61,864 nt of DNA from Paracoccus sp. PAMC 22219 (GTDB lineage Bacteria > Pseudomonadota > Alphaproteobacteria > Rhodobacterales > Rhodobacteraceae): NCBI RefSeq assembly GCF_000787695.1, contig NZ_BBPH01000094.1, positions 1 through 61,864 on the forward strand. The letters run 5' to 3'. The translations under genes were made by a program, and so were the position numbers. Shown one piece after another: positions 35,026-43,582 of this stretch (position 1 is its first letter; every line of letters begins with the position of its first letter). Below the pieces are notes generated by a model. It had not been told where the DNA came from. It saw only the letters and a list, made by a program, of their open reading frames with translations, and searched no databases.

Positions 35026-36807
35026 ATGGGCATCGCAAACTTCGTCTTTCGCCGGGCCGCTATCTACACATGGCGCCGTCGCATTCCCACACGTATCGGT
35101 TGCGAAAGCCTCCACCTTCAGGTCAGTCTGGGAACGGCCTGTCCGGCAACCGCACGGCGCCTCGCGGGCATCCTGACGCATGAAAGTGACGAGGTCTTCG
35201 AAGCGATGGCACTGGACGGACTTTCCAAAGAAGCGGCCAGGCAATGGCTGGAGCAGGTTGTCCGGGACGAGATGGCCCGCATCGAACGCCGCAAGCGGGC
35301 ACAGTCAGACAGTCGCGAAACCGGCTATGCCCGTATGAATGCAGAAGAGGACCGGGCCATGGGGCACGCACTCAGGCTTTTGGCGCGGGATGGGGTCAGC
35401 GCCGAACTCGGCGATGAGGAAAAGCAGGAACTGGTCTCCGAAGGCGTGCCAAAGTCTTCCTTCGAGCGGGTCGAGGCCTACCTTTCGCAGGCGGCAGGTG
35501 AGGTGCTGGCTCCGAGCGTGGAAAGCAAGATCCAGAACGGGATCTCAGCGATCACAGGAGATGCCCTCCCGAGCGCTCACGATTTCCTCGACGCGCGGAC
35601 CATCTATCTTCGGGGTCGCGCCGCTGTCTATCTGAACGCGTCGCAGCGCCGGGACCCAGCCCTTGCCGAGGCGCTGAAGGTCGCGGAGGCCCTTGAGCAA
35701 GGAGGCTCCGAGCCTACCACCCCAGTCACCCAGGAGACTGAGCCGGCCTTTGATCCCGCGATTGCTGCCATCGCAGATCGCTTGACAACCAAGAAAATGA
35801 AACTCGGGCGAGCGACGGAGAAGACGGCCTACCAGATCCGCAACACTGCCGCGCTTCTGGTCGAGGCCACCGGGGTGACCGATATCAGGCGCCTGAAACA
35901 GTCGGACATTGCCGTTTTTTGCGACGTGATGTCCCGGCTTCCTCCAGCCTATCGAAAAAGCCCCAAAGAAAAGTTGGTGCCGCTGGCTGACATCATTGCG
36001 GCTGCGGCCGAAACGTCTGCCAAAGTCGGTTTGTCGCCCGCGACGGTCAATAGGAACCTTGGCTTCGTTGCCCAGATCGTCAAGCATGCAAATGCCGAAG
36101 GACTTCCGACGCAGGGGACCATCGACGTCAAGGACCTTCGAGAGTCCGATGTAGAGGATGATCAGGACAAGGTTCCCCCATTTGAGCGTTCTGATATCCG
36201 CAAGCTGTTCGAAGGATCCATCTGGTCAGGATGCCGCAGTTCGGCCCGACGCACATCGCCTGGAGCCTTGGTTATCAAGGATGGTCTCTACTGGATCCCG
36301 ATGATCGCGGCATATACCGGCGCGCGCAGGGAGGAAATTGCCGGGCTGTGCAGATCGGACATTATCAATGAAGACGGGGTATGGGCGTTCGAATTCGCCT
36401 TTACTGAGGTTCGCCGTCTCAAGAACCTGCAATCGAAAAGAAAGGTGCCTATCCACGAACACCTGATTGAACTCGGTTTCCTGAAACATATTGCCCAAGT
36501 CGAAACCGGCAGAATTTTCCCTGAACTCAAGCGAAAGTCGGCACGGGCAAATCTCGGCGACGACATCCACTACAACTTTAGAGCAATGCTGGACAAGCAG
36601 CTTGGGCCAACCGCCAGAGATAAAAGGTTTCACTCTTTCAGGCACTACGTGATCGATGAATTGAGATTTAAGCAAAGAGTTGAAAAGCTGACCCGCCACC
36701 ACATTCTGGGCCATTTGGTAGACTTGACGGAGGATCGCATCTACGGAAAGCGAACCCCGCTCCCGATCATGAAGGAGGCGGTAGATGCTTTGCCGCGTGT
36801 GTTTTAG
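35026..36807 (+). CDS. tyrosine recombinase / integrase with DUF6538-like N-terminus
   Basis: A 593-residue site-specific recombinase. The N-terminal part (residues 1-40, FVFRRAAIYTWRRRIPT) resembles the short beta unit of DUF6538 integrases, and the middle holds a long linker and a SAM-like core-binding domain. The catalytic domain shows the first Arg in AYTGARREEIAGL (near 434), HSFRH (near 536), HHILGHL and the nucleophile Tyr in RIYGKR (near 572), so the set is complete. It lies next to the 3' end of tRNA-Gln. Its base composition is lower in GC than the flanks, in keeping with transfer. Confidence 0.9.
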   Translation: MGIANFVFRRAAIYTWRRRIPTRIGCESLHLQVSLGTACPATARRLAGILTHESDEVFEAMALDGLSKEAARQWLEQVVRDEMARIERRKRAQSDSRETGYARMNAEEDRAMGHALRLLARDGVSAELGDEEKQELVSEGVPKSSFERVEAYLSQAAGEVLAPSVESKIQNGISAITGDALPSAHDFLDARTIYLRGRAAVYLNASQRRDPALAEALKVAEALEQGGSEPTTPVTQETEPAFDPAIAAIADRLTTKKMKLGRATEKTAYQIRNTAALLVEATGVTDIRRLKQSDIAVFCDVMSRLPPAYRKSPKEKLVPLADIIAAAAETSAKVGLSPATVNRNLGFVAQIVKHANAEGLPTQGTIDVKDLRESDVEDDQDKVPPFERSDIRKLFEGSIWSGCRSSARRTSPGALVIKDGLYWIPMIAAYTGARREEIAGLCRSDIINEDGVWAFEFAFTEVRRLKNLQSKRKVPIHEHLIELGFLKHIAQVETGRIFPELKRKSARANLGDDIHYNFRAMLDKQLGPTARDKRFHSFRHYVIDELRFKQRVEKLTRHHILGHLVDLTEDRIYGKRTPLPIMKEAVDALPRVF

Positions 36808-37029
36808 CACTCATTGGGCCCCAGCCGTCGAGACGTGTTCCCTTCCGGCGAAGCCGCTGCCTTCCGGGTCGATTACGGCGCGGTTCGACAGTCGGCGGCA
36901 CAGCATCAGCTTTCCACTTCGTGACATATTTTCGCCGGTGCATTCGGCCCGAAGCCGACGTCCATCTATTGTTGGGGCTGGAGTGCTGCATCGCGAGGTT
37001 AAACGGTGGTGCAACGCGCAGCGACATCT

Positions 37030-38181
37030 TTATGCTGTTTCCGCCGCTTGAGAAACGGGCAAAGCGGCTCCGCGGCTGGTCGCCGCCACCATCCACGGCT
37101 GCACGGACTGTCCGCCGAAGATCACCTCGCGCGGCAATTGGAAAATTGAGTAGGGGTTCAGCGCCGGCAGAGCGCCGGCCTCGTGCAGTCGGACCTTCTG
37201 TTCCGGCGACAAAGTGATCTCCAGCGCCTTGATATTGGCCATTACCTGCCCCGGCCGGCTGACGCCCATCAGCAGTGTGCCGACGCCCGGCCGCGACATG
37301 ACCCACGCCAGGGCCGCCTGCGCCATCGGGACGTCCAATTCTGCCGCTACGTCGCGCAGGGATTCCACGACCCCGAAGTTGCGCTCGGTGAACAGCATGC
37401 CGCCATAGGGGTTGTCGCCGCTCAGCCGGTCGCTCCTGCCCGCTTCGGCATCCATGGCGCGATCCGGCACCGCGGAGGTGCGGCCGGCCTCGGCCAGCAT
37501 CTCGCGGCCATACTTGCCGGTCAGCAGGCCGCCGGCCAGCGGGCTCCAGGGCATGATCCCCAGCCCGAAATGCTCGGCCACCGGCGCGAGGTCCAGCTCG
37601 ACCCCGCGCTTGATCAGCGACCAGGCGTTCTGCAACCCGATCGGCCCCGGCAGACCATGCGCCGCGGCCAGCGTGGCCACCTTGGCGACATACCAGGCCG
37701 GCGTGTTCGAGAAGCCGTAATAAAGGATCTCGCCGCGCGCGACCGCGGCGGCCAGCGTCCGCAGCACCTCTTCCGGCGGGGTCGTTCGGTCCCAGACATG
37801 CATCCAGTAGAGGTCGATCCGATCGGTCCCGAGACGCCGCAGCGAGCCCTCGATCCCCAGACGGATGTTGATCGCGCCGTTTCCGCCATGCAGCGGATGG
37901 CCCTGCGACCGGGCAAAGCCGGACTTGGTGGACAGCACCAGACGGTCGCGCAGCCCGCTCTCCGCCACGAACTGGCCCAGCATCCTTTCACTCTCGCCGC
38001 CGCTATAGACGTCGGCCGTGTCGATGACATTGCCGCCCGCCGCCACATAGGCGTCGAAGATGCTACGCGCCTCGGCCAGGTCGCTGCCCCACCGGCCCGC
38101 GCCGAAGGTCATGGTGCCAAGCGTCAGCGGGCTGACGATCAACCCCGATTGGCCAAAGCTGCGGTAGTCGGTCATCTGCAT
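37030..38181 (-). CDS. aldo/keto reductase
   Basis: A 383-residue NADPH-dependent aldo/keto reductase. The catalytic tetrad is visible as D54, Y59, K86 and H128 (in DTADVYSGG, STKSGF and YWMHVWD). NADPH-binding GFSNTPAW and LLMGVSRPGQV are in place. It reduces aldehydes or ketones of unknown identity. Start uses MQMTDY; MTDY two codons later is possible. It is divergent from the LysR gene at 38282 with 100 bp between, which suggests control by it. Confidence 0.92.
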   Translation of the reverse strand: MQMTDYRSFGQSGLIVSPLTLGTMTFGAGRWGSDLAEARSIFDAYVAAGGNVIDTADVYSGGESERMLGQFVAESGLRDRLVLSTKSGFARSQGHPLHGGNGAINIRLGIEGSLRRLGTDRIDLYWMHVWDRTTPPEEVLRTLAAAVARGEILYYGFSNTPAWYVAKVATLAAAHGLPGPIGLQNAWSLIKRGVELDLAPVAEHFGLGIMPWSPLAGGLLTGKYGREMLAEAGRTSAVPDRAMDAEAGRSDRLSGDNPYGGMLFTERNFGVVESLRDVAAELDVPMAQAALAWVMSRPGVGTLLMGVSRPGQVMANIKALEITLSPEQKVRLHEAGALPALNPYSIFQLPREVIFGGQSVQPWMVAATSRGAALPVSQAAETA

Positions 38182-38281
38182 GGATCATGCTCCTCGCTGC
38201 GGTGATGCCGTGAGCGTAGAGCCGCGCGGCGCGGCCCATTAGCCGCTTTCCGTGGCATGAGCCTGTGAGTATTCTTCACAG

Positions 38282-39169
38282 ATGACACGGCAGAACCTCA
38301 ACGATCTAGCGGCCTTCGCGGTCATCGCCCGGACGCGCAGCTTCACTGCGGCGGCTGCGGAGCTTGGCGTATCGCCCTCGGCCCTCAGCCACGCGATACG
38401 GGCGCTGGAGGAACGGCTCGACCTGCGACTCCTGGCGAGGACCACCCGCTCGGTCGCCCCAACCGAGGCCGGCGCGGCGCTGCTGGACCGCCTGGCTCCG
38501 GCGCTGGCCGAGATCGATGCAGGTCTCGCAACGTTGGCCGAATGGCGTGCCTCGCCTGCAGGGACGGTGCGGCTGACGACCTTCCACTGGCTGGCCTCGA
38601 CGCTGCTCTCGCGCAAGCTGCCCGGCTTTCTCAGCAGCCATCCGGGCGTTACGGTCGAGGTGAATGTCGATGACGGCCTGCGTGATCTGGTGTCTCTGGG
38701 CTTCGATGCGGGCATCCGGTTCGGTGAGAGCGTCGAGCGCGACATGATCGCCGTGCGGATCGGCCCGTCGCTGCGCATGGCTGTGGTTGCGACGCCGGAT
38801 TACTGGAGCACCCACGGCCGCCCCCGCCATCCGCGTGATTTGCTCGGCCATCCGTGCATCACGTATCGCAACCTCGGCAACGGATCGTTGTTGCCGTGGG
38901 ATTTCGAAAATGACGGCAAAGAGTTGCGCATTCAGGTTCGCGGCCCGCTTGCCTGCAATTCGGCGGACTTGGCGCTTGCCGCGGTGCGGGCGGGCTGTGG
39001 AATCGGCTGGACCGAACAGCAAGATGTGGCCGCGGACCTTGCCACAGGACGGCTGGAGCGGGTGCTGGACGACTGGTGCCAACTTTATCCCGGCGCCTTT
39101 CTATTCCACGCGAGCCGACGACAGGTCCCCGCGCCGCTGCGCGCGTTGATTGACCATCTCAAGGAATAG
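38282..39169 (+). CDS. LysR-family transcriptional regulator
   Basis: A 295-residue LysR regulator. The N-terminal winged helix-turn-helix shows FAVIARTRSFTAAAAELGVSPSALSHAIRALEE and the dimer helix; the C-terminal part is a periplasmic-binding-protein-like effector domain. The group resembles the CrgA/aldehyde-responsive type, where members often control a neighbouring oxidoreductase. It is back to back with the aldo/keto reductase, the likely target. Confidence 0.92.
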   Translation: MTRQNLNDLAAFAVIARTRSFTAAAAELGVSPSALSHAIRALEERLDLRLLARTTRSVAPTEAGAALLDRLAPALAEIDAGLATLAEWRASPAGTVRLTTFHWLASTLLSRKLPGFLSSHPGVTVEVNVDDGLRDLVSLGFDAGIRFGESVERDMIAVRIGPSLRMAVVATPDYWSTHGRPRHPRDLLGHPCITYRNLGNGSLLPWDFENDGKELRIQVRGPLACNSADLALAAVRAGCGIGWTEQQDVAADLATGRLERVLDDWCQLYPGAFLFHASRRQVPAPLRALIDHLKE

Positions 39170-39226
39170 TGGGCAGGGGCTGCACCGCGCGGGGCCGGCA
39201 CGGTCGCGCCAACCTTGGGGACCCGT

Positions 39227-39982
39227 TCAGATCGCTTGCCCGCCCGAGACCTCGATCCTCTGCCCCGTGACCCACCGGTTGTCGTCGGAAAGCAGGCGCG
39301 TCACCATCGGGCCGATGTCGTCAGGCACGTCCACGCGGCAGAGAGCCGTCATTCCGGCACAACCCGCCTTCAAATCGCCGTTGATCCGCACGATGCCACC
39401 GCCGAAATCAGTCTCGATGGCGCCCGGCGCCACCTTGTTCACGGCGATGCCGTGGGGCCCAAGCTCCTTTGCTGAATAGCGCGTCAGCACCTCGATTGCC
39501 CGCTTAGCCATGACGTAGCCGGGGAAGTCCTCGGCCGAACACCGCGTAAGACCGGAAAAGATATTCACGTTCCTCGCGCCATCGGCGGTAAGCGCCCGCA
39601 CGGCCTGCGTCAGGAAGTCGACGCCTTTGACATGCATGTCGAAGAGCGTGTCAAACTGCGCCTCGGTGGTCTCGGCGAATGGCATGAGCTTTCCATGCAC
39701 AGTGTTGTTCACCAGACGATCGAAGCTGTCACGGCTCCAAACATCGCTTAGGCAACGCTGCAAATCGCTGGCAAACGTCGAAAACTCAGCCAGCTCTGAG
39801 ATATCCAGCCTGATCGTCACGACTTCGCGACCGAGCGCCTTGATCTCCCCAACGACGTCCTCGGCCTGTGCAGCATTGCTGCGATACGCCACAATGACAT
39901 CGCCACCGCCGCGGGAGATGGAGTGTGCGGTGTTGTAGCCAAGGCCACGGTTGGCGCCCGTCACAAATGCGATCTTGCTCAT
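39227..39982 (-). CDS. short-chain dehydrogenase/reductase
   Basis: A 251-residue SDR enzyme. The cofactor motif TGANRGLG is followed by VAYRSNAAQ, consistent with NADPH. The catalytic residues are S143, Y156 and K160 (in IFSGLTR and YVMAK). The common NNAG is changed to NNTV, a mild deviation. The end VTGQRIEVSGG is typical. The gene stands alone between two other regions, close to the LysR gene end, and is read on the opposite strand. Substrate unknown. Confidence 0.88.
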   Translation of the reverse strand: MSKIAFVTGANRGLGYNTAHSISRGGGDVIVAYRSNAAQAEDVVGEIKALGREVVTIRLDISELAEFSTFASDLQRCLSDVWSRDSFDRLVNNTVHGKLMPFAETTEAQFDTLFDMHVKGVDFLTQAVRALTADGARNVNIFSGLTRCSAEDFPGYVMAKRAIEVLTRYSAKELGPHGIAVNKVAPGAIETDFGGGIVRINGDLKAGCAGMTALCRVDVPDDIGPMVTRLLSDDNRWVTGQRIEVSGGQAI

Positions 39983-40305
39983 GTCTTGCTCTTATCATCA
40001 GCGAATAAGAAGAAGATGAGCTACTATGGCCGGCGGTTGTTGCATGTTTCTCGGGAACCTTTGGCTGGTCCACCGAAGTTCGGACAAAAACTTCGCTCGG
40101 GGCGGGCCGTTATTACGTGATGCTGCACGCCTCTCTGACTCGCTGGTGCAATGCCCAGCCTCCTCACCCTCGTTCGCCGCCATGCCGAGGCACATGCCAA
40201 CCGCTTAGGTCATCTCCGTCTTCCTGTCGATCTGGCCAACCGATCGGCGGCAACGGCAGGCGGGCGTCCTGTCATTCGGTGGTCGGCCGAGGGCCGGAGG
40301 CACGG
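39983..40305. other. 323-bp stretch without a recognised gene
   Basis: No convincing coding sequence on either strand. It holds a perfect 7-bp inverted repeat, CGAAGTT (40074-40080) with AACTTCG (40089-40095). The end includes the GGAGG ribosome-binding site of the small gene at 40306. Base composition is more mixed than in the flanking genes; it may be the scar of a lost mobile segment, but nothing there can be named. Confidence 0.4.
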
Positions 40306-40599
40306 ATGAGACTTGCGGATCCGATTAAGGACAAGGCGGCGGCCGCGTGGCATTTCGGGCGCCTGCGCCGGCTGGTGCGGGCCGAGGCTGGGCTGGCACC
40401 TCAGGTGCTGGTCAGCGTTGCCGCGTTCCCCTGCCAAGATCCCTCCTGTCCGGGGCCGGCGACACAGATCACGATCCTGAGCATGGACCTGACGCGGCGG
40501 TCGATGGTGATCCACCGTCCCGCCACCGAGGTAAGCGCCGCCGATATCGCTGCGGCCCTTTGGGGAGGCACCCGGCCTGTGACAGGCCGGGTGCGCTGA
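40306..40599 (+). CDS. 97-residue hypothetical protein with Cys pair
   Basis: A 97-residue soluble protein with GGAGG about 6 bases before its ATG. The middle reads VLVSVAAFPCQDPSCPGPATQ, in which two cysteines four residues apart in a proline-rich loop suggest metal binding; the following ITILSMDLTRRSMVIHRPA looks like two strands. I do not recognise a family. It converges with an AztD-like remnant, with only 2 bases between stops, so a link to zinc handling is possible but unproven. Confidence 0.6.
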   Translation: MRLADPIKDKAAAAWHFGRLRRLVRAEAGLAPQVLVSVAAFPCQDPSCPGPATQITILSMDLTRRSMVIHRPATEVSAADIAAALWGGTRPVTGRVR

Positions 40600-40601
40600 T
40601 G

Positions 40602-40901
40602 TCAGTGGACAACGCCGCTGCCGCCGGCGACGGCGATGTTATAGGGCATGCCTTCGACCTCGATCGTGCCCAGTTCGGACAAGTCGCCCGTGCTGATGCG
40701 ACGGATCAGGCCGGCATTCGGGTCGGTCACGACGACCTCATCCCCGGCCATGGCGATGCGCGGGCGGGCGTCGCTCCAGTGGCCGTCCATCGAATAGGGC
40801 TCGGTCACGCGGGCGGACTGCTCGATCTGGGCCGACAGCAGGTCGATGCGGTGCAGGCTGCCATCCTCGGTCAGCACGAAGGCGTTCGCGGGCTTGGGCA
40901 T
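40602..40901 (-). pseudogene. aztD: C-terminal fragment of an AztD-like zinc metallochaperone
   Basis: The 99 residues from MPKPANAFVLTEDGSLHRIDL to PYNIAVAGGSGVVH look like the last blades of the beta-propeller zinc chaperone AztD, which loads the binding protein AztC of a zinc ABC transporter in Paracoccus. Full AztD has about 400 residues with a signal peptide; the rest is absent, since upstream in-frame sequence turns into unrelated residues. No aztABC genes are near. This identity is from memory of the family and should be verified. Confidence 0.6.
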
Positions 40902-41112
40902 GTGAGCCCGACCGGTATCCCCCACTCTGCCGGTTCGGGGCGCTGCAGCGCATAGAAGTCCCAAGCCCGGGCTATTGTCCTGACGCGCCGAACAGATCGG
41001 CGTCGGCCGTGCGAATCATTCGTCCAGTCGATAACCCATCATACCTTTAATCGATTGGATTGATTTATCGCCGCGTATCATGGTCGCGCCAGTTCCCTAT
41101 GCCGAGGCAGCC

Positions 41113-41679
41113 ATGACCCAAACCCTTGTTCTTGTCTTCCACCCTGACCTAAGCCGATCCCACGCGAATGCCGCTTTAGCCAGTGCCGCCAGGACGGTGC
41201 CGGGCGTGACCGTCATCGATATGACGGCGACGCGCGCCGATGGCGGGGTCTCGTTTTCCGATGCCGACGCCCAGGCCGCGATGCTGATGGCCGCCGACCG
41301 GATCGTGCTGCAATTCCCGCTGCACTGGTATTCGACGCCGCCCCTGCTGAAGGCGTGGCAGGACGCGGTCCTGACGCGGATGGTCTATCTGGCCCCCGAA
41401 GAGGAAGGACGCCATCTGCGCCGAAAGCCCTTGATGCTGGCCGTGACGGCGGGCAACAAGGCCAGCGCCTATCGCCCGGGCGGCGCGAACCTGATGCCGC
41501 TCACGGATCTTCTGGCGCCCCTCTGGGCGACGGCCAACCGCTGCGGACTGGTCATGGACGCGCCGTTCTTCCTTTACGAAGCCGACCGGCTGACCCCGGC
41601 CGAGCGCGATGCCGCCGCCGGTGATTACGCCACGGCACTGGAACGCTGGATCAGCGCCACCACCCCGGCCGAGGTCTGA
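41113..41679 (+). CDS. NAD(P)H-dependent oxidoreductase, flavodoxin-like fold (KefF/MdaB group)
   Basis: A 188-residue flavodoxin-fold quinone reductase. The flavin-binding start LVLVFHPDLSRSHANAAL is followed by IVLQFPLHWYSTPPLLKAWQDAVL, the typical substrate/FMN loop, and LMLAVTAGNKASAYRPGG. These enzymes reduce quinones by two electrons to avoid semiquinones, or regulate Kef potassium channels. Start at 41113 (MTQTLVLV) was preferred over an ATG 33 bases upstream. It is followed by a small membrane protein and a carotenoid oxygenase on the same strand. Confidence 0.88.
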   Translation: MTQTLVLVFHPDLSRSHANAALASAARTVPGVTVIDMTATRADGGVSFSDADAQAAMLMAADRIVLQFPLHWYSTPPLLKAWQDAVLTRMVYLAPEEEGRHLRRKPLMLAVTAGNKASAYRPGGANLMPLTDLLAPLWATANRCGLVMDAPFFLYEADRLTPAERDAAAGDYATALERWISATTPAEV

Positions 41680-41754
41680 GCCATGATCAGGCCGCATGAC
41701 ACGCTAGGCGATCTGCATCGCGGCACACCCCTCTGGTTCACTCTGTCGGCCTGA

Positions 41755-42102
41755 ATGCTTCCAGCGGGGCTGTTCCTGCAATTCCTGCTGGCCGGAGGGG
41801 CGCTGTTTCAAGATGCACGGCTATGGGGCCTGCACGGTGCGGTCGGCGGCCTACTGGCCGTTCCCGTGATGGCGATGCTGGCCGGAGCACTTTGGGGCCG
41901 TCATCTGCGGGGCTTTGGCTGGTGGGCCGGGGTGATCCTTGTCCTTTACGGGGTGCAACTGGCGCTGGCCGCCGAAGCCCAGCCGCTGCCCCTGGCCTTT
42001 CACCCCTTCAACGCCGCGCTGCTGCTGGCCGCCAGTCTTGTCCAGCCGGCCAAGGTCGAGCGGCGGCGCGCCAAGAACCACCACATCAACGGAGACCAGT
42101 GA
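41755..42102 (+). CDS. small four-helix membrane protein (DUF6220-like), probably interrupted at 5' end
   Basis: A 115-residue protein with about four hydrophobic helices (AGLFLQFLLAGGALF, LLAVPVMAMLAGALW, WWAGVILVLYGVQLAL, NAALLLAASLVQPA) and a basic tail. The pattern GLHGAVGGL recalls DUF6220 proteins. The same frame continues upstream to an ATG at 41683 preceded by GAGG, with only a TGA at 41752-41754 between (LWFTLSA-stop-MLPAG). The gene may therefore have been 139 residues and lost its first part to a nonsense change. The stop overlaps the start of the carotenoid oxygenase by one base (TGATG), implying coupling. Confidence 0.6.
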   Translation: MLPAGLFLQFLLAGGALFQDARLWGLHGAVGGLLAVPVMAMLAGALWGRHLRGFGWWAGVILVLYGVQLALAAEAQPLPLAFHPFNAALLLAASLVQPAKVERRRAKNHHINGDQ

Positions 42103-43547
42103 TGACCCTTTCCAGACGCCAACTGCTGCGCATGGCAAGCGGACTTGCCGCCGCCACTGTCGCAAGCTCGATGACGACGTTCCGCTCGATGGCCGAAGGG
42201 GTGGGCACGCCCAGCTTTCTGTCCGGCCATTTCCGCCCCGTGGACACCGAAGCGACGGCTTTCGACCTGCCGGTGCGCGGGGCGATCCCCAAGGCGCTGT
42301 CGGGGCGGTATTTCCGGAACGGCCACAACCCGCAGAACGGAGAGAACCCGGGTGCCTGGTTCTATGGCGCCGGCATGATCCATGGGCTGCGCATCGCGGG
42401 CGGCCACGCCGAATGGTATCGCAACCGCTGGATCCGGACCCCCGCGCTGGAAGGCGCACCGCTATTTCGCGAGGATGGTTCGATGGACCTGACCGCCAGC
42501 ACCGCCGCGACCAGCGTGATCGCCCATGCGGGCCGCATCCTGGCCCTGCAAGAGGTCAACCTGCCCTTTGAGGTCACCCCCGAGCTGGAGACCTTGGGGG
42601 TCCATGATTTCAACGGCGCGCTCGAGACGATGATGACCGCACATCCGCGTGTCGATCCCCGGACGGGCGAGTTGCTGTTCTTCGGGAATTCGCCGCTGCC
42701 GCCCTTCCTGACCTATCATGTCGCGGATGCGAACGGGCGGCTGACTCACTCTGAGGTGATCGAGGGGCCGGCCGGATCGGTGATCCACGACTTCGCGATC
42801 ACCGAGAATTACGTCATCTGGTTCGACCCCAACGTGACGCTCGATCTGGGCAGCGGGCTGCATTTCCCCTACACGTGGAACGACCGCTATCCGGGCCGGA
42901 TCGGCATTCTGCCGCGCGACCGGTCCAAGGGCGACATCATCTGGATCGACGTCGATCCCTATTATGTGCTGCATTTCACAAATGCATGGGAAAATGCGGA
43001 CGGCACGATCACTGTTGAATGCCCGCATTTTGACAAGGCCAGCTGGTCGGCCGCCTCGGCCTTCATCGAGGGCGTATCGGGTCACGGATCGCTGCCGGTC
43101 CAGGGCAGCCGCCGCTCGCGGTGGACAATCGACCTTGCCGCACGCACCGCCCGGTCCGAGATCAAGGACGAGACGACGATTGAGTTCCCCAAGATCAACG
43201 ATGCCTTCACGGGCCGCGCCAACCGCTATGCCTATGCGGTGTCGTTTCCGGGGCCGGGGCAGCAGACCTGCGGGCTGGTGAAATACGACATGCACAGCGA
43301 CCGCGTGGACCGGCTGGTCCTCCCCGAGGGCGTCTATGCGGGCGAGCCCTGCTTCGTGCCTGATCCCGAGGGCCAGGCCGAGGATGACGGATGGCTGCTC
43401 AGCTTCGTCACCGACCTGCGCGCCAATATCGGCGAATTGTGGATCATCGATGCGCGCGACATCCGCAAGCCTGTCGCCAGTATCGAAATCCCCGTCTGGA
43501 CCCCGGCCGGCGTTCACGGATCGTGGATCGACGACAGCGCGATCTGA
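42102..43547 (+). CDS. carotenoid oxygenase family protein, Tat-exported
   Basis: A 481-residue RPE65/carotenoid cleavage-type iron oxygenase. A twin-arginine signal (SRRQLLRMASGLAAATVASS) predicts export to the periplasm. The four iron-binding histidines are in TAHPRVDP (near 180), VIHDFAIT (near 230), VLHFTNAWE (near 291) and GVHGSWIDD (near 472). The fold is the seven-bladed propeller. Members cleave carotenoids, apocarotenoids or lignin-related stilbenes; export suggests action on extracellular aromatic compounds (inference). It is coupled by TGATG to the small membrane protein gene. Confidence 0.93.
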   Translation: MTLSRRQLLRMASGLAAATVASSMTTFRSMAEGVGTPSFLSGHFRPVDTEATAFDLPVRGAIPKALSGRYFRNGHNPQNGENPGAWFYGAGMIHGLRIAGGHAEWYRNRWIRTPALEGAPLFREDGSMDLTASTAATSVIAHAGRILALQEVNLPFEVTPELETLGVHDFNGALETMMTAHPRVDPRTGELLFFGNSPLPPFLTYHVADANGRLTHSEVIEGPAGSVIHDFAITENYVIWFDPNVTLDLGSGLHFPYTWNDRYPGRIGILPRDRSKGDIIWIDVDPYYVLHFTNAWENADGTITVECPHFDKASWSAASAFIEGVSGHGSLPVQGSRRSRWTIDLAARTARSEIKDETTIEFPKINDAFTGRANRYAYAVSFPGPGQQTCGLVKYDMHSDRVDRLVLPEGVYAGEPCFVPDPEGQAEDDGWLLSFVTDLRANIGELWIIDARDIRKPVASIEIPVWTPAGVHGSWIDDSAI

Positions 43548-43582
43548 CAAGGCACCCGAGCACGGGGCCAAGGCGGGTCCAG

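Noticed and set aside
36808..37029. Transposase remnant between the integrase and the aldo/keto reductase
   Set aside because: Short open frames there show no recognisable transposase motif and no terminal repeats were found.
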